Origin: Polyangia bacterium
GTDB taxonomy: Bacteria > Myxococcota_A > Polyangia > Nannocystales > Nannocystaceae
Direction: 5' to 3'
Length of the DNA stretch: 64,000 bases
NCBI GenBank assembly: GCA_030429545.1
Contig: JAUIFF010000019.1
Coordinates: forward strand, 1 to 64,000
Every line of letters starts with the position of its first letter. Positions within the stretch are counted from its first letter, which is position 1. The notes beneath the pieces were generated by a model. That model was not told where the DNA came from and did no database searches. It worked only from the letters and a program-made list of their open reading frames with translations. Below are positions 1 to 8,768 of this stretch, in pieces. Both the position numbers and the translations under genes were made by a program.

Positions 1-1
1 C

Positions 2-127
2 GCCGCGATGAAACTCATCTACCTCGCGCTCGTCTCGGCTGAGAAACGCTGGACCATGCCTGTGCGCAACTGGAAGCTCGCCCTCAACCAGTTTGCAATC
101 CTCTTCGAGGGCCGTCTGCCTCTCTGA
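2..127 (+). mobile_element. IS256-family transposase, C-terminal end only
   Basis: An open frame runs in from the left edge and stops at TGA 125-127. The 41 residues end in RNWKLALNQFAILFEGRL, which matches the conserved C-terminus of IS256/Mutator-type transposases (typically W..PIRNW..ALNQFAI.FEGRL). The catalytic DDE core would lie outside the window, so intactness cannot be judged. The reading frame is seen; the family assignment is recognition of the tail motif. Confidence 0.8.
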
Positions 128-276
128 TGTTTTGCGGGGTGTACGCCACAAAATTTCTGACATGCTCATTAGGAACCTGCGGGCTCCTAGCTCCATCGAG
201 CCTCAAATTCTTACACCGCCCAACCGCGCAAATCCTAAGATAGATGATTGTACTTCTATCCGATACTCTTCGGCCC

Positions 277-868
277 ATGAGCTCAACCACCACGGCCGAC
301 GACCTAACCGGGGCCGTACCGACGATACCGCTCCCAAGGTCCGCGAACCGAGCCCGAACTACGTGGGTGAGTAGTTCGGGACTCCTCTCCTCACCTCACG
401 AATCGTTCACGGTCAAGTCTACCGGATTATCTGGCAAGGGACCCGTACTACGGTTGCCGTCAAGATCCTAGGCGGCAACCTGTCCCGATCTCGGTCTGAG
501 CTTCAGCTCCTCACCTTCCTTCGCCAGCAAAGCTTGAAGGGGCAATTCTGAGACGAGCAGACCTGAACAAGGCGAAGCTTCAAGGGGCTAGACTTGAAGG
601 TGCCAACCTTGAAGAGGCTAACCTTGAAGGGGTCAATCTAACACGAGCTAACCTCTTTCGGGCAAATCTAAAACGAGCTAACCTCTTTCGGGCTAACCTC
701 TTTCGGGCTAACCTTGAAGGGGCTAACCTTGAAGGGGCTAACCTTGCAGGAGCTAACCTCAACGGTTCGTTCTTCCTTGACGCCAACCTTAGCGATAGCG
801 ATATATCAGGAGCTGCTCTTGAAGGGGCTAATCTTGAAGGGGCTAATCTTGAAGGGGCTAGAGGCTAA
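277..868 (+). pseudogene. Decayed kinase-like / pentapeptide-repeat gene
   Basis: Three frames carry pieces of one ancestral protein. An ATG at 277 opens a Thr/Pro-rich leader. In another frame, after a TAG at 372-374, about 58 residues resemble a protein-kinase N-lobe (VYRIIWQGTRTTVAVKIL, with the VAVK lysine) and stop at 549-551. In a third frame, 500-868 (TGA at 497-499, no ATG, GTG or TTG start), about 20 tandem pentapeptide repeats of the A(N/D)LxG type follow (LEGANLEEANLEGVNL) and end at TAA 866-868. Pentapeptide repeats form a right-handed quadrilateral beta-helix. Kinase-pentapeptide fusions are known in signalling proteins, so the likely history is frameshift decay of such a gene next to an IS element. 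The pentapeptide part is certain; the kinase part is weaker. Confidence 0.6.
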
Positions 869-1045
869 AGGGGCTCGGCAAATTCTGAGGCGTATGAGAC
901 TTAAGGGACTTGAAACGCCTCGTCCCCGTCGTAGCGCGACAGAGCGGCTCCCTCCATCTACCAACAAAAAAAGTTGAGGCACCATCCACAAAGGCCGTAA
1001 ACCGCTCACTTCCGAACAACAGGTGGCAACCCGAATCTTCCAACG

Positions 1046-1945
1046 TCACATCAGGAGGCGGCAATCGGACCCGAACGCGGTGGAGTCAGGGTTCCCGTGT
1101 TTGGCATGCTCAAGACATGGAAGTAGTTCCCCTACTCGTCCGGCTAGGGCATCGCATGCCATTGAAGCTACATACCCCAGCGGCTGGGACTTTAGCAGTC
1201 TAAAGGCTTCTTCAATGAAATCCCCACGACAGTTGACGTGTCCGAGTTGGACACCCCACGCGTCGAATTCGTCGCACAGAGCACGGAAAGTCCGTTGGGT
1301 TTCGAGTTTGGTAAGAGCATCCGAGCACGGCCCTGGATGAATGGTGGTTGCAACTGAGATGGATGTCACGAAAGCGTATTTTCGCCACAGTTCGTGTTGA
1401 ATCCCGACTTTACAGGTCGAAACACGTATGTGACTCTTTGCAAAGAGGCGAGATAAGCGCTCGCTTACGTCACTCGAGGCGCAGTTGACTATAAGATGCG
1501 GCCACTCGTGCACCTCGACCAAGTGCTCGTCGGTCAGCCGGGACGCTGCTCTGACTACAGGGAAGCAAACTTCACCTTGATAGCCTTCGTTTGTAAAAGC
1601 TGGGTCCGGCTCCCAACGATTTTGGCAAACGATGAGGGTACATTGATTCGAGACAGCCCTTGCTACAGCCTGAGCTAAACTCGTGTTGGACACAAACTTC
1701 GTACATACGAAAATAAAACTCCAGCTCGCCCGATTGGGGACAGAGCTAAGAACGGTAAACTCTCGTGAGCCCCACAGAGACGATCCAGTACGTACCAGCA
1801 GCCCATCCCGCAGGAGCTTGAGCTGACGACGACCACGTGCAACAAGAGACAGGTCAATCTTTCCCTCGAATCGCGCTAGTAGCGCCGCCGCAATAGCGCT
1901 CCCAATCCCACCGATGCCAACTACAGCAATTCCAGTATCAGGCAT
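1046..1945 (-). CDS. Ketopantoate-reductase-like (ApbA/PanE fold) dehydrogenase
   Basis: This is a 299-residue protein if read from the ATG at 1945, which places the dinucleotide-binding strand right at the N-terminus (IAVVGIGGIGSAIAAALL, GxGxxG). An upstream ATG at 1987 would add 14 residues. The fold order fits 2-dehydropantoate 2-reductase: a Rossmann domain, a CQNRWEP segment where PanE has a QNG motif, and a helical C-terminal domain with EEAFRLLKSQPLGYVASM. The altered catalytic-region motif suggests a substrate other than ketopantoate. It overlaps the HisZ-like gene by 8 bp, so it is the last gene of the operon. Reaction: presumably NAD(P)H reduction of a 2-oxo acid; the substrate is unknown. 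Confidence 0.7.
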   Translation of the reverse strand: MPDTGIAVVGIGGIGSAIAAALLARFEGKIDLSLVARGRRQLKLLRDGLLVRTGSSLWGSREFTVLSSVPNRASWSFIFVCTKFVSNTSLAQAVARAVSNQCTLIVCQNRWEPDPAFTNEGYQGEVCFPVVRAASRLTDEHLVEVHEWPHLIVNCASSDVSERLSRLFAKSHIRVSTCKVGIQHELWRKYAFVTSISVATTIHPGPCSDALTKLETQRTFRALCDEFDAWGVQLGHVNCRGDFIEEAFRLLKSQPLGYVASMACDALAGRVGELLPCLEHAKHGNPDSTAFGSDCRLLM

Positions 1946-3221
1946 GTGGAGTATTCCGTCCGTGGAACGTTTGGGACAACTCGTCAATCAGCCATAGCGC
2001 GACTTCATCAATAGGCAACTCGGTAGATCCCTGTCTCCGACATTCAATGAGCATGGTACCCCTAATCAAGTCTTGTTGCCCAATCACTGTGACATACCGA
2101 AAACGAGCTAAGAGCAGCGACGCTTCTTTCCTTCCGCCTGAACGCACTAGCCGAAGCGCGGCTACGACCCCGAAATGTCTTAATTTTTCTATGAAGTGAA
2201 TCACTTCTGGGTAACAGTCGGGGTATGTGATCACGCAAATCCCGATGACCTCTTCTCGGTTCTGCGGTATATTACGAGACAGAGCTTCGACTCCGGCACA
2301 CACGCTCACAAAGGAAGAGATTTTCTCGGAGTATTCCGAACCAAACTTGTCGTATCGTCCTCCGTCGCCTATCCGCGCTCCGTTAGCAGTGAGCAGTTCA
2401 AATCCCATCCCAGAAAGTGTCTGTGTAGAGCGAACGAGCGAGAAGTCGACAGTCGTACTGCTCGCACCGCGCAGCATATTCGTGAATGTCTCTGCCCGGT
2501 CCACAGCAGCTTTGAGCAGACGTCTTGACCTCGTATCAAGCGAGTCCTCAGCCACAAGTCTCGGTGCTAGTAGATGAGACAGCAGGTGAGTGGTTTTCGA
2601 CGGCGTGCAAAGATTGCTAACCAATTCTAACTTTGAATGTTCGTTCTTAGCGAACTGAAGGAGTTGGACTAGCCGTTCTGCTTCAGACTCCGAATTACAT
2701 GCTTCCCCGGCTAGCTGTCGCAATAGACCTATGTCGTACACCCGAACGTGGATCTCGATACCTAATGGCAAAAGGTAGTCGACAATAAGTGACGACGCTG
2801 CTTCGGCTAGGTATAAGTCGGGAGCACTCAAGCCCGGAGAACCCTCGTTGATAGTGGCAATGCCGAACTGATAAAAATGCCGGTTTCGTTGCCGACGGTA
2901 GCGCGTTACTGGGCATATCCAGACAGCCCGTGCTGGATCCGCGTTGGAGTGTTTGGTGAGGTACCAGCGTAATAGTGCCGCGGAGGAATCCGGCGTTAGA
3001 ACAAGGCGTCTTCCCTTACGGTCGTGGAATTCGTAAGAGCGTCCCTCCGAAGTCCCACCTACACGTCCGAAAGTCGAAGCAAATGAAACAGGAGGTAGAA
3101 ATACTGCATTGAAATTTAGCCGACCTGCTTGGCGTGTAATCTCTACTACTCTAGAGAAGACATCAAGGTAAGTCGCTCCGTGGACGTTAAAGCCACGTGG
3201 TGTTCTCAGGAACTCGTCCAT
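1938..3221 (-). CDS. Degenerate histidyl-tRNA synthetase paralogue (HisZ-like)
   Basis: A 427-residue class II synthetase-like protein. Seen: a motif-1/2-like core (RRLVLTPDSSAALLRWYL; FYQFGIATI), and GMGFELL followed by GDGGRYDKF where HisRS has its YYTG...GGRYD region. The histidine-recognition peptide LVRGLDYYTG is replaced by SLVRSTQTLSGM, and the motif-2 arginine context is lost. A C-terminal anticodon-domain-like part (VIGICVITYP... ) remains. HisZ proteins with similar losses act as regulatory subunits of ATP phosphoribosyltransferase, but no hisG is present here. It lies 24 bp after the methyltransferase fragment and overlaps the dehydrogenase gene, in the same operon as a complete HisRS. 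A biosynthetic or regulatory role is inference; tRNA charging is unlikely. Confidence 0.75.
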   Translation of the reverse strand: MDEFLRTPRGFNVHGATYLDVFSRVVEITRQAGRLNFNAVFLPPVSFASTFGRVGGTSEGRSYEFHDRKGRRLVLTPDSSAALLRWYLTKHSNADPARAVWICPVTRYRRQRNRHFYQFGIATINEGSPGLSAPDLYLAEAASSLIVDYLLPLGIEIHVRVYDIGLLRQLAGEACNSESEAERLVQLLQFAKNEHSKLELVSNLCTPSKTTHLLSHLLAPRLVAEDSLDTRSRRLLKAAVDRAETFTNMLRGASSTTVDFSLVRSTQTLSGMGFELLTANGARIGDGGRYDKFGSEYSEKISSFVSVCAGVEALSRNIPQNREEVIGICVITYPDCYPEVIHFIEKLRHFGVVAALRLVRSGGRKEASLLLARFRYVTVIGQQDLIRGTMLIECRRQGSTELPIDEVALWLIDELSQTFHGRNTPHA

Positions 3222-3245
3222 CGGATCAAGTTGGGGTCATGCGGT

Positions 3246-3668
3246 CTACACATCCACCCCGTAACAGCGAGTACCTCGCAATAGGTAGGGCATGTTACTG
3301 ATGACAGGTCCGTAAGCCTCTACATAGAAGCCAATCTGGGCTCCGGCAACTTCACTGAAGTAGGGAGCCCAATCAGAAGCAATCTGTACTCGTCCATCTC
3401 GAACCACCAACAAGCCCATGACTTCCAAGTAGTTGAGAAAATGGTGCACCAAGTAGGAGTCCAGTTTCGTGACGAAAGACTCTACTTCAAGGCCACGCTT
3501 CGCAGCCTTGAGTAGCTCACTAGCCAAGCCTAACTTGTGGACAGTATGAATTGCATGAAGAAGTTGGAACTGAGTAATCAAGCTCACAACCCCAGCATTT
3601 TCGACGGATTTCCACGCCGAGTCTGATGCCGGTTCACGAAGCTCGTAAAGGGGAGGATGGTTGGACAC
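3246..3668 (-). CDS. O-methyltransferase N-terminal (dimerisation) domain, lacking the SAM domain
   Basis: The 140 residues match the helical dimerisation domain of class I O-methyltransferases: a winged-helix-like region with LGLASELL, VHHFLNYLEVMGLLVVRDGRV and a terminal PYLLRG..YGVDV segment that normally leads into the SAM-binding Rossmann fold. The frame stops there, so no GxGxG SAM motif is present. It may be a truncated remnant or a stand-alone partner domain. It sits 15 bp downstream of hisS and 24 bp upstream of the HisZ-like gene, so transcription is probably shared. Confidence 0.6.
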   Translation of the reverse strand: MSNHPPLYELREPASDSAWKSVENAGVVSLITQFQLLHAIHTVHKLGLASELLKAAKRGLEVESFVTKLDSYLVHHFLNYLEVMGLLVVRDGRVQIASDWAPYFSEVAGAQIGFYVEAYGPVISNMPYLLRGTRCYGVDV

Positions 3669-3683
3669 GTTGTCTCCGATTGC

Positions 3684-5003
3684 TTACTTCTGATTGAATG
3701 TTTCGACGTTGAACAAAGCTTGGTCGCCAGTCCGCAAGTCTTTGAACTCATTAAATCGAGGAAAGACTACGAAGCGAATCCCCTTGCGATCCGCGTACTG
3801 AACTTGCTTCGCTAACTTCGTTGCCGAGTGGTAAACTTCGACACATTGCCCACGTGCGCGTAGCTGTCGAGCGATGTCCTGAAGAGATTTCTCTGAAGAA
3901 GCCCTGTCCCATACAATAAGGACATCTGTAGTCGTCTTCTTGCTAGGGGCAATCGCTGATGTTTGGACAAGCTTTCCGAAGATCCGTGAAATACCAACAG
4001 ACATTCCGACGCCTGGGAGTCGTTTGCGAATATAGTTGCTTGAAAGGTCGTCATACCTACCGCCAGCCGCGATACTACCAAGATGAGGTTGCGAGCGCCA
4101 TTGGACTTCGTAGACCGTTCCTGTGTAGTAGTCAAAACCTCGCGTGATTGAGAGGTCAACGAGAAACTCTGATGCACCAGATGCCTGTGCCCTACTTACT
4201 ACATATTCCAATTCTCGCAGACCTACGTCTAGAAGGTCATGTTTAAGGTTGAGCGCGCGGACTTGCTCAGTGAACTCGGTGTCGTGAGAAGTTATTTGTG
4301 CTAGCGAGAGCAGGAGATCACAATCTGTCGAGGAAACACCCAGGTTATCAGCCAGTAAGCGGGCTACCTCGGCTCGTCCAATTTTCTCAAGTTTATCGAG
4401 TACCCGCGTTACTGCTTGAGGTTTCGCGACATTCAGGGCTGATAGTGCCCCACTCAATATCTTCCGGTTGGAGACTCGAAAAACATGGTCAGTAACCCCC
4501 ATTGTCCGAATCGCTTCGTTTGCGATGAGCGGGATATCAGCATCAAACGAGAGGGGAAGGGTGTTTATTGAAATGACGTCGATATCGGCCTGCTTGAATT
4601 GGCGGTATCGACCATCTTGGGGGCGCTCCCCTCTCCAACAATCCCCGATATGGGATCGCTTGAAGGGGAAAGTAATCTCCCCAAAGTGTGCAGCGACATA
4701 CCGTGCAAGCGGAACAGTCAGATCGTACCGTAGTGCCAGTTCCGCGTCGGTACCGTCGGATTGAGCAGCCCGCCCCAGGGTGTAAATCTCCTTGTCGACG
4801 TCTCCTCCCTTTGCTTGGAGGATCTCCAGTCGCTCAACGATTGGCGTTTGGATAGGTGTATATCCGTGCGACGCGAACAACTTTGCTACTGCCTGAAGCC
4901 GCTGATGAAGCTCTAGGCATACTTCAGGTGAGTATTCTGGGAACCCGCTGATTGGGTTGGGTCGAACGAGCGGGTTCCGGCGGCTGTTTGGTTTGTCTGT
5001 CAT
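3684..5003 (-). CDS. hisS: Histidyl-tRNA synthetase
   Basis: A 439-residue class II synthetase that would charge tRNA-His with histidine in the cytoplasm. The key elements are intact: motif 1 region (ALRYDLTVPLARYVA), motif 2 (WRGERPQDGRYRQFKQADIDV), the HisA peptide (ITRGFDYYTGTVYE) and motif 3 with GGRYDDL and GVGMSVGISRI; a C-terminal anticodon-binding domain follows (VLIVWDRA...). It begins a four-gene minus-strand operon with a degenerate HisRS paralogue, which is not normal hisS context. Base composition looks lower in GC than the rest of the window. It could be the only hisS of the cell, a resistant second copy, or an enzyme of a specialised pathway; the sequence alone cannot decide. 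Confidence 0.9.
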   Translation of the reverse strand: MTDKPNSRRNPLVRPNPISGFPEYSPEVCLELHQRLQAVAKLFASHGYTPIQTPIVERLEILQAKGGDVDKEIYTLGRAAQSDGTDAELALRYDLTVPLARYVAAHFGEITFPFKRSHIGDCWRGERPQDGRYRQFKQADIDVISINTLPLSFDADIPLIANEAIRTMGVTDHVFRVSNRKILSGALSALNVAKPQAVTRVLDKLEKIGRAEVARLLADNLGVSSTDCDLLLSLAQITSHDTEFTEQVRALNLKHDLLDVGLRELEYVVSRAQASGASEFLVDLSITRGFDYYTGTVYEVQWRSQPHLGSIAAGGRYDDLSSNYIRKRLPGVGMSVGISRIFGKLVQTSAIAPSKKTTTDVLIVWDRASSEKSLQDIARQLRARGQCVEVYHSATKLAKQVQYADRKGIRFVVFPRFNEFKDLRTGDQALFNVETFNQK

Positions 5004-5107
5004 TGAGACTGGGGAACTTTACCAATAAGCTCGAGCACGATGCAAATTCGCGCACTGCGCGCAAACTCCATATCGGTAGACATCTAGAAATCGAGGAATA
5101 CGCCAAA

Positions 5108-5374
5108 CTAACTTTCGCCCGCCAACTCAACCCACGAACCATCATCCAAAATAATCTTCGCCGGTTTCGGAAAAGCCTCACTCGTAGACGGGCTAAAACG
5201 AACACCCTCCTCTTTCAAGATCCGCTCAAGAGTCGAAACCACCAGCGTGTTCGTCTTGTGACGACCGAGCTCGAAGTTCTTGACCGTGGTTGTCGCCACG
5301 CCGGCCCGTTCGGCGAGCCTGCTTGCGGACCAGCCGAGGAGCGTTCGAGCAGCGAGACATTGGGACGGGGTCAC
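5108..5374 (-). CDS. XRE-family helix-turn-helix regulator
   Basis: A small 88-residue DNA-binding protein. Residues about 5-60 form a Cro/C1-type HTH (QCLAARTLLGWSASRLAERA, then VATTTVKNFELGRHKTNT). The tail (KIILDDGSWVEL) is a short beta segment. It is divergent from the Ser/Thr kinase gene across a 101-bp AT-rich spacer with inverted repeats, so it probably controls both promoters. A decayed copy of its C-terminal half lies at 14125-14250, again next to a kinase copy. It also lies 104 bp upstream of hisS on the same strand and could feed transcription into that operon. Confidence 0.85.
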   Translation of the reverse strand: MTPSQCLAARTLLGWSASRLAERAGVATTTVKNFELGRHKTNTLVVSTLERILKEEGVRFSPSTSEAFPKPAKIILDDGSWVELAGES

Positions 5375-5421
5375 GCCTGCAAGCTAGCAACCCCATCGAG
5401 CGGCTCGAAATTTACCGTATT

Positions 5422-5473
5422 TTGTCGAATTTATTCAATTTGATATTTATGTCAAAATAATATATTTCGACAA
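5422..5473. promoter_or_regulatory. Inverted repeats in the XRE-kinase divergent promoter
   Basis: The AT-rich spacer holds the 8-bp inverted repeat TTGTCGAA (5422-5429) and TTCGACAA (5466-5473). Between them is a quasi-palindrome at 5440-5455 (TTGATAT, two bases, ATGTCAA). This layout suits an operator for the neighbouring HTH protein. The repeats are seen; binding is inferred. Confidence 0.5.
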
Positions 5474-5475
5474 AC

Positions 5476-6540
5476 ATGAGCCAGCCTCACTCAGGCTCAA
5501 TTCCTGCCGACAACTCGCCAGTACGCAACCGACGCGGTGAAATCCTCGCCGGGCGCTACGAACTACTCGAGCTCATTGGCCGCGGAGGATCCGGTTCTGT
5601 TTTCCGAGCCCGAGATCCCAGACTCGGTCGCCAGGTCGCCGTCAAGATCGCCTACCCCTGCGATCCCAAGCAGCGCGCTCGATTGATCCGCGAAGCGCGG
5701 ATCGGTGCTCAGCTCCAACACCCCAACCTCATGCAGGTACTCGATCACGGCATTGAGAGTGCATGTATCTACATCGTGATGCCATACATCATGGGCCCAA
5801 CTCTTCGAGCACGGCTCAACGCCGGACCGCTTCCCTGGCAGACCGCTGGCATCTTCGTACATCAACTCCTCACCGCCCTGGCGGTGCTCCACAACGCAGG
5901 GGTGGCCCATCGGGATGTCAAGTCCGACAACTGCCTCTTAAGCCATGACCCGACGGGCGACCGCCTCATCCTCGCCGACTTTGGCCTCGCGCGCATCGTT
6001 CGCGATTCTCTTACCGACTTGCCACCCCACCAGACCTCTCAAGTGCTCGCCTCGATCGGGTATATGGCTCCCGAGCGCATCGATTCGCAGGGGGATGCCC
6101 GGTCCGATGTGTACTCAGCAGGCGTTGTGTTGTTTGAGGCTCTCACGCGGAGGCTCCCGTTTCGCGGAGCCCCTGACGAAGTGTTGTGGCAGCACGGCCA
6201 TGAACTCCCGGTGTCCGTGAGCTCGTTGGCCGATGTGCCGCATGCGTTTGATGAACTGATCGCTACGGCCCTGGCCAAGAATCCAAGGGACCGGTTTCAG
6301 ACCGTCGGCGAGTTCGATGCGGAGTTGCTCCGGTCGATTCGCCCCGGGCAGCTCGAGGTGGTACCGACTGCTGGGGTTGAGCGGGTGACTCGCGCACTTC
6401 ATGCCTGGGAGCAGTGTGATGTCACGGGCGCTTTGGTCGAGGCCCGCGAGGCGGAGGTTTGTGATCGTCGCTGGCGATGCTTGCGGGAGTTGATCGAGGT
6501 TGTGCGGGAGGTGGAACGAGCAGCCACCGTTTCCGAATAG
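5476..6540 (+). CDS. Hanks-type serine/threonine protein kinase
   Basis: A 354-residue soluble kinase. The catalytic domain spans about residues 22-280 and has every key motif: glycine loop LIGRGGSGSVFRA, VAVKIA lysine, HRDVKSDN catalytic loop, DFGLA, GYMAPE and a DVYSAGVVLFE F-helix segment. After residue 280 a short helical tail (VTRALHAWEQCD...) ends the protein; there is no transmembrane segment or sensor domain, so it is likely cytoplasmic. It is divergent from a small XRE regulator. A truncated, frameshifted copy of both genes lies at 14.1-15.0 kb, showing that the pair was duplicated as a unit. Substrate unknown. Confidence 0.92.
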   Translation: MSQPHSGSIPADNSPVRNRRGEILAGRYELLELIGRGGSGSVFRARDPRLGRQVAVKIAYPCDPKQRARLIREARIGAQLQHPNLMQVLDHGIESACIYIVMPYIMGPTLRARLNAGPLPWQTAGIFVHQLLTALAVLHNAGVAHRDVKSDNCLLSHDPTGDRLILADFGLARIVRDSLTDLPPHQTSQVLASIGYMAPERIDSQGDARSDVYSAGVVLFEALTRRLPFRGAPDEVLWQHGHELPVSVSSLADVPHAFDELIATALAKNPRDRFQTVGEFDAELLRSIRPGQLEVVPTAGVERVTRALHAWEQCDVTGALVEAREAEVCDRRWRCLRELIEVVREVERAATVSE

Positions 6541-6868
6541 AAACTCGTTCGCCTGACTATGTTGCGCCTCTTTGCTCGCCCCCGGATTTGTGGCATGGCG
6601 ACACTCGTGGCACCAGCGGCGGCTGGCTGAACCCCGTTGGCCAAGCATGAAGTCGTTCGGTCGACGACCACGTGGCCGATGTTCCCGCTCGGCACCCCGG
6701 GGTCGGTGGTCGCTCGGTGTCGGACGACCATCCCGCAGCCCACCGTCGCAGGTGTTGGAACAACTTTGCGAAGGGTCTACGCATTGGTACCGAGTTCAGG
6801 TCAACTACATCGTCTTCGGATCGAGGTTCGCGCAACTGGAGTCGACGTTTCAGACACTGACTGGGATT
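6541..6868. other. Convergent intergenic gap, no gene seen
   Basis: This stretch separates the 3' ends of the kinase (plus) and the RCC1 lipoprotein (minus). Open frames here have no recognisable motif, and no clear hairpin-plus-T-run terminator was found. Confidence 0.5.
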
Positions 6869-8743
6869 TCACTGAAAAGGAACCGGACCCGGCGGCATTT
6901 GCGATTCCATGTCGATATCCAGCTCATTGCCGTATCCTAGACCCCCAAGCGTTCCATATCCCCAGCACTGCACATCTCCGCCGAACATTCGTGCGCATGT
7001 ACGCGTTCGCCCGAGATTTACTTCCACGACGGGTCCCCCGAGGTTGACAGGCGAAACGGCGCTCGGAGTTTCATCATCTCCAATAGACCCGTACCCCCCC
7101 TTCCCGTGCACACCGTAATAATCGGCACCCCAACACCGCACGCTCGCGTCCTCCATAAGGGCGCAGGTGGCTAGGTGTCCGGCATCAATCATGACAGGGA
7201 TACCACCAAGTTCGACTGGTCCGTACTCGCTCGGGTGTTCGTCATCACCCACTGCCTCGAGTTCTGCATGGGTTTTTCCGTAACCCAACGTGCCCCTATC
7301 GTTTTCCCCCCAGCACTTTACAGTGCCGTCGACCAAGAGCGCACATGTGAAAGTGCCGCCGCATGCGATCTGCTTGACATCCCCACCGACTTGAACATCC
7401 GGCGGGGGCATGTCGGCTATTTCATCTCCGATGTTCTGTTCATTTGCATACCCCAGCCTTCCGAATGCTCCGTAGCCCCAACACTTTACAGCGCCGCCTT
7501 GGAGAACCGCGCAGGTGTGGGAAGCGCCGGCACACATATCGGTCGCCTTTGCACCACCGAGATCGACAGCGGCAACATCGCCGGGAGATTCTTCAATTCC
7601 AATGTTATCGGTGTGGCCGTAGCCTAATTGTCCATAAGTGTTATACCCCCAGCAACGCACGACTCCAGCCTTCAGCAGCGCACAATTATAAAAAGACCCA
7701 TCGGCAAGTTGGATTGCTTGATCTCCAAGGTTGAGCTTCGGAACGCTGTCTGGATGTTCATCGTCGCCGATATTCACATAGCCGATTCCAAGACCCGAAT
7801 TGCCACCGTTACCCCAGCATCGAACGTCCCCGTTTGTGAGGAGTGCGCATGTGGTTGAATTTGAGCCGATTACCTGCTTAGCAGGTTCATCGCCGATCTT
7901 CACATTCTCAGGCGGCATCACCCCGGACCCGTTCATGCCATCGCCTATATTGTTAGTATTAGCGTATCCGAGGGCACCCCATGCGCCATAGCCCCAGCAG
8001 CGTACCGCACCGTCTTGGGTCAGCGCACATGTTCTGCTGTTATTTGATGCACTGATCCTGCCGTAGGGGCCCATCAGCGCCAGGCCCGGTAGACAGTCAT
8101 TCGTGCAAGTGTCGTCATCGACCATGTTTCCATCATCGCACTTCTCGCCTCCGGCCTGCTGGACGTAGCCGTCCCCGCAGAATGGGAAGTTGCAGGAGTC
8201 GGTGCACCCGTCATTTTGGTCGCCGTTGGCGCCATCATCGCACACCTCGACTCCCTGCCAGACGTGGTGGTCCCCACACATTGCCGGAACGCAGTTCGGT
8301 AGGCATGCGTCCTCCCAGTCCTCATTGCCATCGTCGCATTCCTCAACCCCCTGCCAGACGTGGCCGTCCCCGCAGGTGGCCGGAACGCAGGTCGGTAGGC
8401 ATGCATCATTCGCGTCAAGATTTCCATCGTCGCAGGCTTCGTCGGGCCCATCGACGACTCCGTTTCCACAAATGTCTCCCTCAGTCTCAATGGTCGTAGA
8501 GTCAGCCTCAGTATCTGTCTCGGCGGTCGTGCCAGAAGTTATCTCTGTAACGGTATTCGCCGTAGTCGGGGTTCCGCTCATGTTTTCAGTTGAACTCGAG
8601 ACCGCGGAACAACTCGTATCGCCCGAGTTGATGTCATAGCATTCTCCAGGTAATGCGCAGCCCCCAACTCCGCAGACGATGCTTCCACATGCGATAACGA
8701 GGATACAGGTCCAATGGGTCATCGAGCCTATTTTTTGTGACAT
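6869..8743 (-). CDS. Lipoprotein with Cys-rich (DUF4215-like) and RCC1 repeats
   Basis: Read from the ATG at 8743, the 624-residue protein begins with a lipoprotein signal (ILVIACGSIVCGVGGC lipobox). A Ser/Thr/Glu-rich linker follows, then four Cys-rich repeats of the CGDG...EECDDGN...C type, then about seven RCC1-type repeats (TCALxxxGxVRCWGxxxxGxLGYG), which should fold as a beta-propeller. This linker-Cys repeat-propeller plan is typical of Nannocystaceae surface lipoproteins. It is a paralogue of the gene at 12084-13928. An upstream in-frame start at 8827 would put 28 extra residues before the signal peptide, so 8743 is preferred. Ligand unknown. Confidence 0.85.
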   Translation of the reverse strand: MSQKIGSMTHWTCILVIACGSIVCGVGGCALPGECYDINSGDTSCSAVSSSTENMSGTPTTANTVTEITSGTTAETDTEADSTTIETEGDICGNGVVDGPDEACDDGNLDANDACLPTCVPATCGDGHVWQGVEECDDGNEDWEDACLPNCVPAMCGDHHVWQGVEVCDDGANGDQNDGCTDSCNFPFCGDGYVQQAGGEKCDDGNMVDDDTCTNDCLPGLALMGPYGRISASNNSRTCALTQDGAVRCWGYGAWGALGYANTNNIGDGMNGSGVMPPENVKIGDEPAKQVIGSNSTTCALLTNGDVRCWGNGGNSGLGIGYVNIGDDEHPDSVPKLNLGDQAIQLADGSFYNCALLKAGVVRCWGYNTYGQLGYGHTDNIGIEESPGDVAAVDLGGAKATDMCAGASHTCAVLQGGAVKCWGYGAFGRLGYANEQNIGDEIADMPPPDVQVGGDVKQIACGGTFTCALLVDGTVKCWGENDRGTLGYGKTHAELEAVGDDEHPSEYGPVELGGIPVMIDAGHLATCALMEDASVRCWGADYYGVHGKGGYGSIGDDETPSAVSPVNLGGPVVEVNLGRTRTCARMFGGDVQCWGYGTLGGLGYGNELDIDMESQMPPGPVPFQ

Positions 8744-8768
8744 TGCTTCCGTCCTGTATGTGTTGTGC

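Noticed and set aside
580-786. Minus-strand Arg/Leu-rich frame (RLAPSRLA repeats)
   Set aside because: It is the complement of the pentapeptide repeats; the repeating pattern is inherited from the plus strand.
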